Below, in pieces: positions 52,098 through 60,089 of a stretch of 64,000 nucleotides of DNA. This DNA comes from AP-15 sp963738185. Lineage in GTDB: Bacteria; Pseudomonadota; Alphaproteobacteria; ATCC43930; CGMCC-115725. Below the pieces are notes generated by a model that worked only from the letters and a program-made list of their open reading frames with translations, was not told the DNA's origin and made no database searches. A program made the position numbers and the translations under genes. Location: NCBI GenBank assembly GCA_963738185.1, contig CAVTVA010000003.1, forward strand, positions 2,170,001-2,234,000. The letters run 5' to 3'. Each line of letters opens with the position of its first letter. The stretch's first letter is position 1.

Positions 52098-53447
52098 ATG
52101 ATGCAGCATATCAGTCGCCGCGGCTTGTTGCGGCTGTCCGGCGCGGGGGCGCTGGCCGCCGGCAGCGGCGGGCTCGCCGCGATCCTCGCTTCGGGCCGCG
52201 CGCCGGCCTATGCGCAGGGCACGACCCTGCACTGGCTCAAATTCGTCGATTTTGTGCCGATCTCCGATCAGCTGCTGCGCGGCAAGATCACCGACGAGTG
52301 CCAAAAGGCGCTCGGCATCAAGCTCGAGATCGAGACCATCAACGGCGACGGCGTCCAGGCGCGGATCAGCTCGGCAATCCAGTCGCGCTCCGGCCCCGAC
52401 ATCCTGATGGCGGTCAACAACTGGGCCAAGCTCTATACCAACAGCCTCGTCGATGTCAGCGATGTCGCCGAGGAGATCGGCAAGGCGCAGGGCGGCTATT
52501 ACGAAACCGCACGCGATGTCGCCTATGACCGCAAGGACAAGAAATGGATCGCGGTCCCCTATACGATCCTCGGCGTATTGCTGGCCAACCGCACCTCCTG
52601 GTTCAACGCGGTCGGCCACGGCCCGGACAAGTTCCCGCAGACTTGGGACGAATACCGGGCCGTCGGCAAATTGCTCAAGCCCAAGCAGCAGCCCTATGGC
52701 CAGACCCTCGCCCACGCCTTTGGCGACGGCCCGGCCTTCTGGTACCCGTATTTATGGTCGTGGGGCGGCAAGGAGGTCGAGGCCGACGGCAAGACCGTCG
52801 CGCTGAACAGCAAGGAAACCATCGAGTCGGTCAAGTTCGCGGTGCCGTTCTGGAAGGAATGCTTTGACGAGGGCGGGCTCTCCTGGGACGACGCCGGCAA
52901 CAACCGGGCGTTCCTGTCGAACACGATCAGCTCGACCAGCAACGGCGCCTCGATCTATCTGTTGGCCAAGAGCAAGCCCGACAGCTATGTGACCGAGACC
53001 GGCACGCCGTTGTGCAAGGACATTTTCCACGCCCCGCTGCCGAAAGGGCCGGCCGGGCAGTTCAGCTACCACGTGCCGTTTTCCAACCTGATCCCGACCT
53101 ACACGTCCAACCAGAAGCCGGCCAAGGATTTTCTGCGCTGGTTTCAGTCGAAGCCGATTTACGAGCAGTGGTTTACCTCGCAGCAGGGCTTCTCGGTCGG
53201 CGCCACCAAGGTGTGGGAGCAGGACCCGCTGTGGAAGATCGACCCGGTGATGGCGCCCTACCGCACCGCGGCGCTGAGCGGGCGCTATGCCGGGTATGCC
53301 GGGCCGTCCGGCCGCGCGGCGGCCGAGGCCATCTCCAAATTCATCATCGTCGATATGTACACAAAGGCGGTCCAGGGTATGGCGCCCGAGGATTCGGTCA
53401 AATGGGCGCATGGCGAATTGGTCAACATCTACAACGGCAACGACTGA
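52098..53447 (+). CDS. Sugar ABC importer, extracellular solute-binding protein (copy 2)
   Basis: This 449-residue paralog of the binding protein at 47145 shares the Tat signal (R-R-G-L-L-R-L-S-G-A-G-A-L-A-A-G) and long conserved blocks, for example F-W-Y-P-Y-L-W-S-W-G-G-K-E-V-E and E-Q-W-F-T-S-Q-Q-G. Differences cluster in the first and middle thirds of the mature protein, where the ligand cleft is expected. It probably feeds the same permeases with a related ligand. AGGAGG precedes two adjacent ATG codons. It may have its own promoter because a repeat lies upstream. Confidence 0.9.
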   Translation: MMQHISRRGLLRLSGAGALAAGSGGLAAILASGRAPAYAQGTTLHWLKFVDFVPISDQLLRGKITDECQKALGIKLEIETINGDGVQARISSAIQSRSGPDILMAVNNWAKLYTNSLVDVSDVAEEIGKAQGGYYETARDVAYDRKDKKWIAVPYTILGVLLANRTSWFNAVGHGPDKFPQTWDEYRAVGKLLKPKQQPYGQTLAHAFGDGPAFWYPYLWSWGGKEVEADGKTVALNSKETIESVKFAVPFWKECFDEGGLSWDDAGNNRAFLSNTISSTSNGASIYLLAKSKPDSYVTETGTPLCKDIFHAPLPKGPAGQFSYHVPFSNLIPTYTSNQKPAKDFLRWFQSKPIYEQWFTSQQGFSVGATKVWEQDPLWKIDPVMAPYRTAALSGRYAGYAGPSGRAAAEAISKFIIVDMYTKAVQGMAPEDSVKWAHGELVNIYNGND

Positions 53448-53476
53448 GGGCCGCCCAGGGACTCGGCGGGCGCCGC

Positions 53477-54146
53477 TCAGCGGGCATCAGCGCCGGCAAT
53501 CATCGCTTTGAGCTTGGCGACGGCGCTGCCGGGGCTGGTCAGCACCGGCTGGTCGAGCACCGCGGCCACCGTCGGCGCCGCGCGCGCGGTCGAGAAATGG
53601 GCGAGCAGCACCGCCTCGCAATGCGCAAAACGCGACGCCGCCGCGGCGATCAGCCGGTCGTGCGTCGCCGCGTCGCCCGACTTCAGCGCCGCCATCGCCC
53701 CTGGAACGCAATAGGTCTCGAGCGTCGCCGGCGAGCCTTGCGCCACGGCCATCGCGCGGAACTCCTGCTCCATCGATTGCACGCTCGGCGCGAACGTCGC
53801 CAGCATGCCGATATGCCCTCCGGTGGCGAGGGCTGCCTCGAACATCGCCTCGTTCGGCTTTAAGCACCGGGATCGGCGCGCGCGACGCGGCGGCCTCGAT
53901 CGCCTCGCCAAAGGCCGAGCAGGTGAAGAGGATGCCGGCAACGCCGGTCGCGGCCGCATAATCCGACAGCGCCATGATCCGCCGCCGCATCGCCGCGGTC
54001 AGCTCGCCATCGCGCTCGCGGTCGAGGCTCAGCGAATCATCGAGAATATTGCCGCATTCGGCCTGCGGCCACAGCTCGCGGAACGCCGCCTCGACCGGTG
54101 CGACCGCCACCATGACGGCGTGGATCAGGGCGATGCGAGGGCTCAT
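53477..54146 (-). CDS. Aspartate/glutamate racemase-family protein, broken by a +1 frameshift
   Basis: This member of the Asp/Glu/hydantoin racemase superfamily should be about 222 residues. The N-terminal half is read from 54146 (I-A-L-I-H-A-V, and L-F-T-C-S-A-F-G with the first catalytic Cys near residue 75). After P-I-P-V-L-K the homology continues in another frame (P-N-E-A-M-F-E-A-A, then H-I-G-M-L-A-T-F and V-L-L-A-H-F-S-T-A) to 53477. One extra base in the TTT run at 53859-53861 explains the break. The second active-site Cys position appears to be replaced (A-H-F-S), which resembles decarboxylase/isomerase branches. It lies directly next to the IS1595-like element. Confidence 0.8.
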
Positions 54147-54221
54147 CGGGGCTCCTTTGGCGGCTAGTGCTCAGAGGCATTCACGTGATTCGGCAGACGA
54201 AGACGTATCAATGATGACGCC

Positions 54222-54229
54222 AAAAATCT
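54222..54229. repeat. Target-site duplication, left copy (AAAAATCT)
   Basis: The 8-bp sequence directly outside the left inverted repeat is repeated exactly at 56231-56238 outside the right one. Eight base pairs is the duplication length known for IS1595-family elements. Confidence 0.93.
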
Positions 54230-54252
54230 GGGAATTCTCAGGTTGACGTACC
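54230..54252. repeat. Left terminal inverted repeat of the IS1595-like element
   Basis: A 23-bp repeat ending in GGTTGACGTACC. It differs from the right copy at one base (position 8). Confidence 0.93.
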
Positions 54253-54347
54253 AAATTCGGGCTGTTATTCGGGCAAGTGCGTGACAGGCCGGCAATTTTC
54301 GTGAGCTTCCCCGTCGCCCCCGGATGGGGCGGCAGGGATCGCCTAAG

Positions 54348-54524
54348 ATGACCACGCCTTGCGATAGCAACTCAACCGACGAGATAGAGGTCACCCCGGA
54401 GATGGTGGAGGCTGGGATGGCAGAATACGGAGCTCGTTGGCTTGGGCTGCGGGATGCTGACGACGACATTGCGCGTGAAATGCTTATTGCGGCGTATAGG
54501 TCAATGTATCTACTGCGATCTTAA
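54348..54524 (+). CDS. Passenger gene, small hypothetical protein (58 aa)
   Basis: This small acidic protein has V-T-P-E-M-V-E-A-G near residue 14 and I-A-R-E-M-L-I-A-A-Y-R-S-M near the end. The motif (I/V)-T-P-E-M-(I/V)-E-A-G followed by a helix ending A-x-x-(A/S)-M recurs in short alphaproteobacterial and phage-borne proteins of unknown function. An ATG at 54324 in the same frame is an alternative start. Its last 41 bases overlap the convergent passenger gene. It lies inside the mobile element. Confidence 0.55.
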   Translation: MTTPCDSNSTDEIEVTPEMVEAGMAEYGARWLGLRDADDDIAREMLIAAYRSMYLLRS

Positions 54525-54998
54525 TGCGGTCGCGCAGTTCGATAAATCGCCGTGAATGGGATTTAATATCAGATATCAAGTTTTGCATCTCTTCTATGGT
54601 CACATAAACTCGCATAAACCGCATTTACGTCTTGCTGTGGCCTCCAAGCGCCGAGTTTCGTTTTCTGCTACAAACCAAGGGTCATGCACCGATCGATTCT
54701 GGCGTTCCGCAAGTGACTGCGTATCCTTAGCAAAAGCGTTTAGTTCTTTCCTAAATGACGGCCATCTCGGCGAGTTATTGGCGCGAAATCGTAGTTCTGC
54801 CAAAGATATATAGGCGTCTAACTTACGTTGTGCCCCAGATATCTGTGAAGTTAGGCAAAGCCCAGACAACAAGGAAGTAATTGCCAACGTAATGGCAGAC
54901 ACATCTATATCCAATTCAAGACGGGCCCATAACGATGCGACGCGGCCTACGGTGGCGTAATGTGATTCCTCGCTGAATGGCGCTTTATCGTCCCCCAT
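54484..54998 (-). CDS. Passenger gene, hypothetical protein (about 171 aa), frameshifted
   Basis: The frame from 54998 reads a soluble helical protein (E-S-H-Y-A-T-V-G-R-V-A-S-L-W-A-R-L-E-L near residue 11) but stops at 54600 after A-R-R-K. Restoring one A in the run at 54624-54626 joins it to M-R-F-M-R-V-Y-V-T-I-E-E-M-Q-N-L and a long C-terminal helix (S-H-S-R-R-F-I-E-L-R-D-R-I) ending at 54484. The continuous protein-like sequence makes the correction convincing. Such V-G-R-V-x-x-x-W-A-x-L-E proteins are widespread hypotheticals. The coding stretch is AT-rich relative to the chromosome. No function is known. Confidence 0.6.
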
Positions 54999-55012
54999 GC
55001 TATCCTCCCCGA

Positions 55013-55201
55013 ATGAGCGATCAGGGAGGCGGCGACGATCAGGTTGCGCAGCGTCGCGATGCGCTGCTGCTGAAGCTGCTGAAGACGCCTCCCCAATCGC
55101 GCGCCGAGCTGGCAGAGCAGGTGCGGCGCGCGAAGGGGAAGAAGGCTACTCGGAACGGCGGCAAGCGCGCCAGCGCAAGAAAGCGCGGAGGCGCTGCTTA
55201 G
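55013..55201 (+). CDS. Passenger gene, small basic hypothetical protein (62 aa)
   Basis: The N-terminal helix R-D-A-L-L-L-K-L-L-K-T-P-P-Q-S-R-A-E-L is followed by a Lys/Arg-rich tail (G-K-K-A-T-R-N-G-G-K-R). It could bind nucleic acid, but that is only composition. It lies in the mobile element between the divergent passenger gene and the transposase, whose stop is 12 bases beyond it on the other strand. Similar short basic proteins accompany IS1595-type transposases. Confidence 0.55.
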   Translation: MSDQGGGDDQVAQRRDALLLKLLKTPPQSRAELAEQVRRAKGKKATRNGGKRASARKRGGAA

Positions 55202-55212
55202 CCGTTCGCGGC

Positions 55213-56162
55213 TCAGTTAGGCTGTCGATACAGGAGCCGCTTGCCCTTGGCTCCGGCGAGCAGCGCGGCTGCCCGTTCCGCATCCGTCATGTCGCGGGTG
55301 TTGGCGCGGAAATCGAACTCGGCGAGATAGCGATGCAAGTGCGCCTCGCTGATGTTGTGGAACGTGCCGAAACGCCGCGCTTCAACAGCGCGAAATGGCT
55401 CTCGACCGTGTTGGTGTGCACGAAGCCGCCGAGCTTCACATATTCCTCAGCCGAGTGATTGACGCTGGAATGCCCGGCATATTCGTCGCCGATCGACGGA
55501 TAGATCGGCGCTGCCGTCGGTCATCAGGTGCGACTTGCGACTCCGCGTGCTTGACGATGATCGGCCGCAGGTTCGTCGCCGTGACGTTGGCGACGTGAAA
55601 GCTCTTGGTGCGCGCCGTCGCGCTCGACCAGCGAAACGACCGGCATCTTGCCGCCGGGCCGCCGCCGACGCCTTGCCGCTTCCAGGCGTGCTTGTTGCGC
55701 CTCTTTGCCGCCGATATAAGTTTCGTCCGTCTCGACCACCTTGTTTGCGCCGCCAAGCGGGCCGGTTCATCGGTATCGTCCGCCGCTTCGCGCGAGCCGA
55801 TGAAACAGAAACCACGCGGCTTCGTAGCTGGTATCGAGCATGCGATGCAGTTCGATGCGCCGAAAAGCCCTTTCTTGCTCGCGGCCATCAGGCGCGTCGC
55901 CAGAACCCATTTGCGACAGCGGGATATGCGACCGCTCCATGACGGTTCCGACCGTCACGCTAGAACGGCTTGCGGCAGTCTTTGCACTTGTAGACGCCCG
56001 GTCGCAGGCTCTTGCCGGCCATCTTGGTGATCCGATCGCCCATGACGCCGCAGCGCGGGCAAACCGGACCCTGCGGCCACAACACCGTTTCCAGATGCTC
56101 GCGGGCTGCGTTGTCATCGTGGATAGATCGGATTCGCGAAGGTCGATTTCGCTGCTGGCCAT
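55213..56162 (-). pseudogene. IS1595-family transposase with many frameshifts
   Basis: All conserved blocks are present, but in shifting frames. The zinc ribbon reads V-C-P-R-C-G ... Y-K-C-K-D-C-R-K-P-F, followed by S-V-T-V-G-T-V-M-E-R-S-H-I-P-L-S. Then come S-K-K-G, H-R-M-L ... A-W-F-L-F-H-R, the catalytic V-E-T-D-E-T-Y-I-G-G-K, V-S-L-V-E-R-D-G, A-T-N-L-R-P-I, S-H-L-M-T-D, the H-T-N-T-V-E-S-H region near 55400 and the terminal K-R-L-L-Y-R-Q-P-N. About ten single-base shifts are needed to read it through. The ends of the gene and of the element are intact, so poor consensus over a multi-copy element is as likely as decay. Confidence 0.85.
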
Positions 56163-56207
56163 GATCATGCGCCTCTCAACTCTGAGGCTATCTTACCCGA
56201 TCCGTGC

Positions 56208-56230
56208 GGTACGTCAACCTGATAATTCCC
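56208..56230. repeat. Right terminal inverted repeat of the IS1595-like element
   Basis: GGTACGTCAACCTGATAATT followed by CCC, complementary to 54230-54252 except for one base. Confidence 0.93.
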
Positions 56231-56238
56231 AAAAATCT
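56231..56238. repeat. Target-site duplication, right copy (AAAAATCT)
   Basis: Exact match to 54222-54229, directly abutting the right inverted repeat. Confidence 0.93.
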
Positions 56239-56298
56239 CGTCACACCGGCGAAGCAGGCCGTGTGAAAACTGCATGTCCGCCTTCCTCGGACCCTTTC

Positions 56299-56371
56299 CG
56301 TCATTCCCGCGCAAGCGGGGATCCAGGGATTCAGCCTGTTGCCCTGGATCTCCGCTTTCGCGGGGACGACG
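56299..56371. repeat. Intergenic palindromic repeat (CGTCATTCCCGCG type, short form)
   Basis: The left arm CGTCATTCCCGCGCAAGCGG and the right arm CCGCTTTCGCGGGGACGACG, with an inner ATCCAGGG/CCCTGGAT pair, form a hairpin of about 73 bases between the mobile element and mutL. It belongs to the same dispersed family as 51932-52058. Confidence 0.78.
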
Positions 56372-56526
56372 AATTCTGGATGGCCGGCACGGTTTTCACA
56401 CAGCCTGGAAGGCCGGTGCCCATGGCCGAAATGGGTCCCGGCCTGCGCCGGGAAGGCAATAAAGGAAAACTATAATGAATCTTCCGACGGGGTTTGAACA
56501 CTAGGTGCTGGGCGGCGCGGGCGCGC

Positions 56527-58298
56527 TCAGCGGCGGCCGAACAGCCGCTCGATCGCAGCGAGGTCGAGCGCCACATAGGTCGGGCGGCCGTGATTGCATT
56601 GGCCGCTGTTTGGGGTCGCCTCCATCTGGCGCAGCAATGCGTCCATCTCGGCGGGCGACAGACGCCGCCCGGCGCGCACGCTGGTGTGACAGGCCAGGGT
56701 GCCGCACACGGTCTCGATCTGCTCCTTTAACGAGAGCGCATCGCCCCATTCGGCAAGCTCGTCGGCGAGGTCGCGCACCAGCCCGCCGACATCGAGCCCG
56801 GGCAACAAGGCCGGCACCTCGCGCACGATGACCGCCCCCGGGCCAAAGGCCTCGATCAGGAGGCCGAATTCGGCGAGCTCGGCGGCGCGGGCGGCAAGCC
56901 GCGCGGCTGCGGCCTCGCCAAGCTCGACGATCTCGGGCAATAGCAGGGTCTGGCGGGCGACCCCGCGGCGGGCGAGGTCGCTTTTGAGGCGCTCATGGAC
57001 CAGCCGCTCATGCGCCGCGTGCTGATCGACCAGCACGATGCCGGTCGCGGTCTCGGCCAGGATATAGGTGCCGTGCAATTGCGCCCGCGCCATGCCGAGC
57101 GGAGCCGGCGCCGCGGGGTCGCCGGCGGGCTCGGCGGCCGCAGAGTGAAACGCCTCGGCGCTCTCGGCAAAACCGAGGGGCTGGGCCGGGAGCGGCGGCG
57201 GAAAGGCGAAATACCGCCCGCCCCCGTCACCCGCGGCCCCGCCCGGCTCCGCGCCGCCCGGGCGAAACGCGCCGAGTGCGGCGGCGGCGACGGTGCTCGA
57301 GGCGCGATGCCCGGCGGCGGCGAGTGCATTTCGGAGCGCGCCGACGATCAGCCCGCGCACCAAACCCGCGTCGCGAAATCGGATTTCGGCTTTGGCCGGG
57401 TGGACATTGACATCGATCTCGTCCTCCGGCCCGTCGAGAAACAACGCCACGATCGGGTGGCGGTCGCGCGCCAGCAGGTCCTGGTAGGCGCCGCGCACCG
57501 CGCCGACCAAGAGCTTGTCGCGCACCGGGCGGCCATTGACGACCAAGTACTGATCGCGCGGCAGGGCCCGGTTCAGGGTCGGCAGCCCGGCGAGGCCGGA
57601 GAGACGATAGCCGCCGCGCTCGGCCGCGATTGCAACCGAGTTCTCGGCAAAGTCGCGCCCCAGCAAGGCCGCCAGCCGGGTCCGGCGGTCGCCGGCCGCC
57701 GGCAGCCGCAAAGCCACGCGCTGGTCCTCGGCGCTGACCGTAAAGGCGATCTGCGGGTAGGCCATCGCCAATCGCCGCACCGCATCGACCGCCAGCTCGC
57801 GCTCGGTGCGCGCGGTTTTGAGGAATTTGAGCCGCGCCGGGGTGGCGAAAAACAAATCGCGCACTTCGACCCTGGTGCCCGGCGGCGCCGCGGCCGGGGC
57901 CGGTGCGGATTTCACTCCGGCTTCGACGGCGATCGCCCAGCCGCTGTCGGCTCCGCGCGGGCGCGAGACGATGCGCAGCCGGCTGACGGCGCCGATCGAC
58001 GGCAACGCTTCGCCGCGAAACCCCAGACGATGCAAATCCGCAGCAGCTCGTCGTCGGGCAATTTTGAGGTGCAGTGGCGCTCGACGGCGAGAAAAAGCTC
58101 GTCCGCGTTCATGCCATCGCCGTCATCGCCGACCATGATCAGCGCCTGCCCGCCCTCGTGGAGGGTCACCTCGATCTGCCGGGCGGCGGCGTCGATCGCA
58201 TTCTCGACCAATTCCTTGACCGCCGCCGCCGGGCGCTCGACCACCTCGCCGGCGGCGATGCGATTGACCAGGACCGGCGGCAGCAGGCGGATCGTCAT
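56527..58298 (-). CDS. mutL: DNA mismatch repair protein MutL, broken by a 1-base frameshift
   Basis: MutL couples MutS mismatch recognition to downstream excision. The GHKL ATPase start is read from 58298 (N-R-I-A-A-G-E-V-V-E-R-P, E-L-V-E-N-A-I-D-A, D-D-G-D-G-M). After D-D-E-L-L-R it needs one more base near 58038-58040 to continue with L-G-F-R-G-E-A-L-P-S-I. The rest, including D-V-N-V-H-P-A-K and the C-terminal dimerisation domain (L-V-D-Q-H-A-A-H-E-R), is open to 56527. The repaired protein has about 591 residues. The C-terminus G-Q-C-N-H-G-R-P-T is the usual one. If the deletion were real the cell would be a mutator. Confidence 0.92.
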
Positions 58299-58353
58299 CC
58301 CCCGATTGTACCGGCGAGCGCGGGTGTCGGGACAGCTTTTTGTCGCGCGCGGC

Positions 58354-59214
58354 TCAGAGCGCCTCGGCTGCGGCGCTGCGGCGGCGCGCCGGGTCGGCGA
58401 CCCTGGTCGCGGTGACCGCCAGCCCGGCGACCATGGCGCCGGCGATCAGGTCGATAAGGTAATGCGGGCCAAAGCTCGGGATCGACACCACCATGATCGC
58501 ATTGACCAATGCGACCGGGATCAGCAACGCCGAGCGGCGATGGGCCCAAACCAGCAATATCGCCAATATCATGTGATAGGACGGGAACGAGATCAGCCCT
58601 TGCAGCCGGGCGATGTCGAACGACAACGGCCCGCCGCCGCGCAACGCGAGCAGCACCGGGAGACCCGGCTGGCCGCCGGCCTGCAATGGACCGAGCGCCG
58701 GGAACAGCAAAAATAGCGCGGTGGCGATCAGCAGGCTGACAATGTTGTTGAGCAGTAGCTCGTAGTTGAAATAATCGAGGTCGCGCAGCGAAAACCAGAT
58801 GACCGAGATCAGAATCTGCGGCATCAGGCTCATATAGCCGAGCCACAGGACAAAGCGCAGCGTGCCATGGCGGGCGAGGAAATGGTACCAGATGGCCCAG
58901 TCAAAGCCGAGTGCGTTGTCGATGGCGGCCAGCTCGGCGTCGTGGGTCGGGCCGCCGCAGGCGGCGGCAATATAGGTCAGCACTTCCCCGGCGTTGGAGA
59001 AGATGGCCCAGAGCAGGGTCCACTGCGCCAGATTGGCGAGCCGAGCGCTGCGCCCCGAGAGCCGGTAATAGAGTGCCAGGCTGGCGGCGACCGCGCCGGC
59101 CGCGAGCAGCCGCCCCCAATCGGTGAAATGCAGCTGCAACCGCCGGCACAGCACCAAATCGATGAGCGACAGCGCGATCACCGCGATCCAGATGACGCAG
59201 GCGCGGCGCCGCAT
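58354..59214 (-). CDS. PAP2-superfamily membrane phosphatase
   Basis: This 286-residue protein has about six to seven membrane segments. The phosphatase motifs lie late: S-F-P-S-Y-H-M near residue 210 carries the catalytic His, and S-I-P-S-F-G-P-H-Y-L-I-D near residue 245 has the nucleophilic His and Asp. The expected upstream K-x6-R-P motif is not evident; the P-A-L-G-P segment (near 172) takes its place, as in the Aur1/inositolphosphotransferase-like branch. Lipid phosphate or phosphotransfer activity is inferred. The mutL start is 55 bases away. Confidence 0.85.
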   Translation of the reverse strand: MRRRACVIWIAVIALSLIDLVLCRRLQLHFTDWGRLLAAGAVAASLALYYRLSGRSARLANLAQWTLLWAIFSNAGEVLTYIAAACGGPTHDAELAAIDNALGFDWAIWYHFLARHGTLRFVLWLGYMSLMPQILISVIWFSLRDLDYFNYELLLNNIVSLLIATALFLLFPALGPLQAGGQPGLPVLLALRGGGPLSFDIARLQGLISFPSYHMILAILLVWAHRRSALLIPVALVNAIMVVSIPSFGPHYLIDLIAGAMVAGLAVTATRVADPARRRSAAAEAL

Positions 59215-59412
59215 CCGAACCTCCCGAACCCGACCGGCATTCTTGGCCGAAGCGGTTGAGAAGTTCTGAACGATGCCGCCATCGGCGAATCTTCGGGCCA
59301 GGGCCTGCCCTGGACCGATCGGCGGCGAGGCGGGAAATCCCTCTGGCCGGGTCTACTGTTGCCGCGCGGGTGGCGCTATAAGGCTGGTGTTGCACCAGCG
59401 GGGGAGAAGAGA

Positions 59413-59880
59413 GTGATCAGGACAACGGTTGCAGCCTGCGCCGGGCTGGCGCTCGGGCTGATCGCGGTCAGCGCGTTTGCCGCGACCAAGCATCCGGCGC
59501 AAAAGGGGCCGCCCGCCTGCGGTGCGCTGACGTTCCGCGCGGTTGCCGCCGGCGCCCCCGACGGCGACCAGCAGGCCGGCTTTTACCGCTCGCGCTACGG
59601 CAGCTTGGCATTGCACGCCGAGGTCAAGGGAGGCCAGCCGACCGACTATTTTGTGCTGGCCGACGGCAAGCGGCTCGGCGCCGCACCGGCCGCATTGCCC
59701 GATTGGGCGGTCAGCTGCGCCGTCGCCAAGCAGCTGCCAAAGCCGCAAGCCGCCGGAACCTCGCCCTGCACCGGGGAACGGTTCAAGGTGGTCCTCGCCC
59801 ATGCCGGCAACGAGCGCCTGGCGCTGCTCTATGGGCTCGACGGCTCGACCTGGCGATATTGCAGCGCCGGCAGCTACTGA
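59413..59880 (+). CDS. Small periplasmic protein of unknown function
   Basis: This 155-residue product starts at GTG (GGGGAGAAGAGA upstream). It has a Sec signal peptide with core A-C-A-G-L-A-L-G-L-I-A-V and A-F-A-A-T cleavage. The mature part contains four Cys (P-A-C-G, V-S-C-A, S-P-C-T, R-Y-C-S), compatible with two disulfides, and starts with a P-P-A-C-G-x-L-x-F-R-x-(I/V) pattern seen in uncharacterised proteobacterial periplasmic proteins. It is divergent from the PAP2 gene. Confidence 0.7.
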   Translation: MIRTTVAACAGLALGLIAVSAFAATKHPAQKGPPACGALTFRAVAAGAPDGDQQAGFYRSRYGSLALHAEVKGGQPTDYFVLADGKRLGAAPAALPDWAVSCAVAKQLPKPQAAGTSPCTGERFKVVLAHAGNERLALLYGLDGSTWRYCSAGSY

Positions 59881-60089
59881 CCGGCCGGGGGGAGCGGAGA
59901 GGGCGAGGGCGTAGGCGCCACGCGGGGATTGCCAGCGCCGGGCGATTGCCGCTACCTTCGCCGCGCAAATCTGGGCCGATCGATCGGCGGCGGGCAACAG
60001 CCAAAGCCCCGCCGGTCGACAAGCTGCCCCAAGAAACGGGCCGATCGGCAGCGTTGCTGCGCGACGGTTTTAACCCCGGGAGGGAGAGC

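Larger units (their letters stand above)
54230..56230. mobile_element. IS1595-like insertion element with passenger genes (2001 bp)
   Basis: The borders are exact. The 23-bp terminal inverted repeats (54230-54252 and 56208-56230, 22 of 23 positions matching, both reading GGGAATT-x-TCAGGTTGACG inward) are flanked by a perfect AAAAATCT duplication. Inside are, left to right, a 58-aa gene, a convergent frameshifted 171-aa gene, a 62-aa gene and a multiply frameshifted IS1595-type transposase. The middle (about 54540-54960) is clearly more AT-rich than the chromosome, which suggests foreign origin. The element inserted between the racemase-family gene and mutL. Perfect flanks imply recent insertion. 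Confidence 0.92.
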
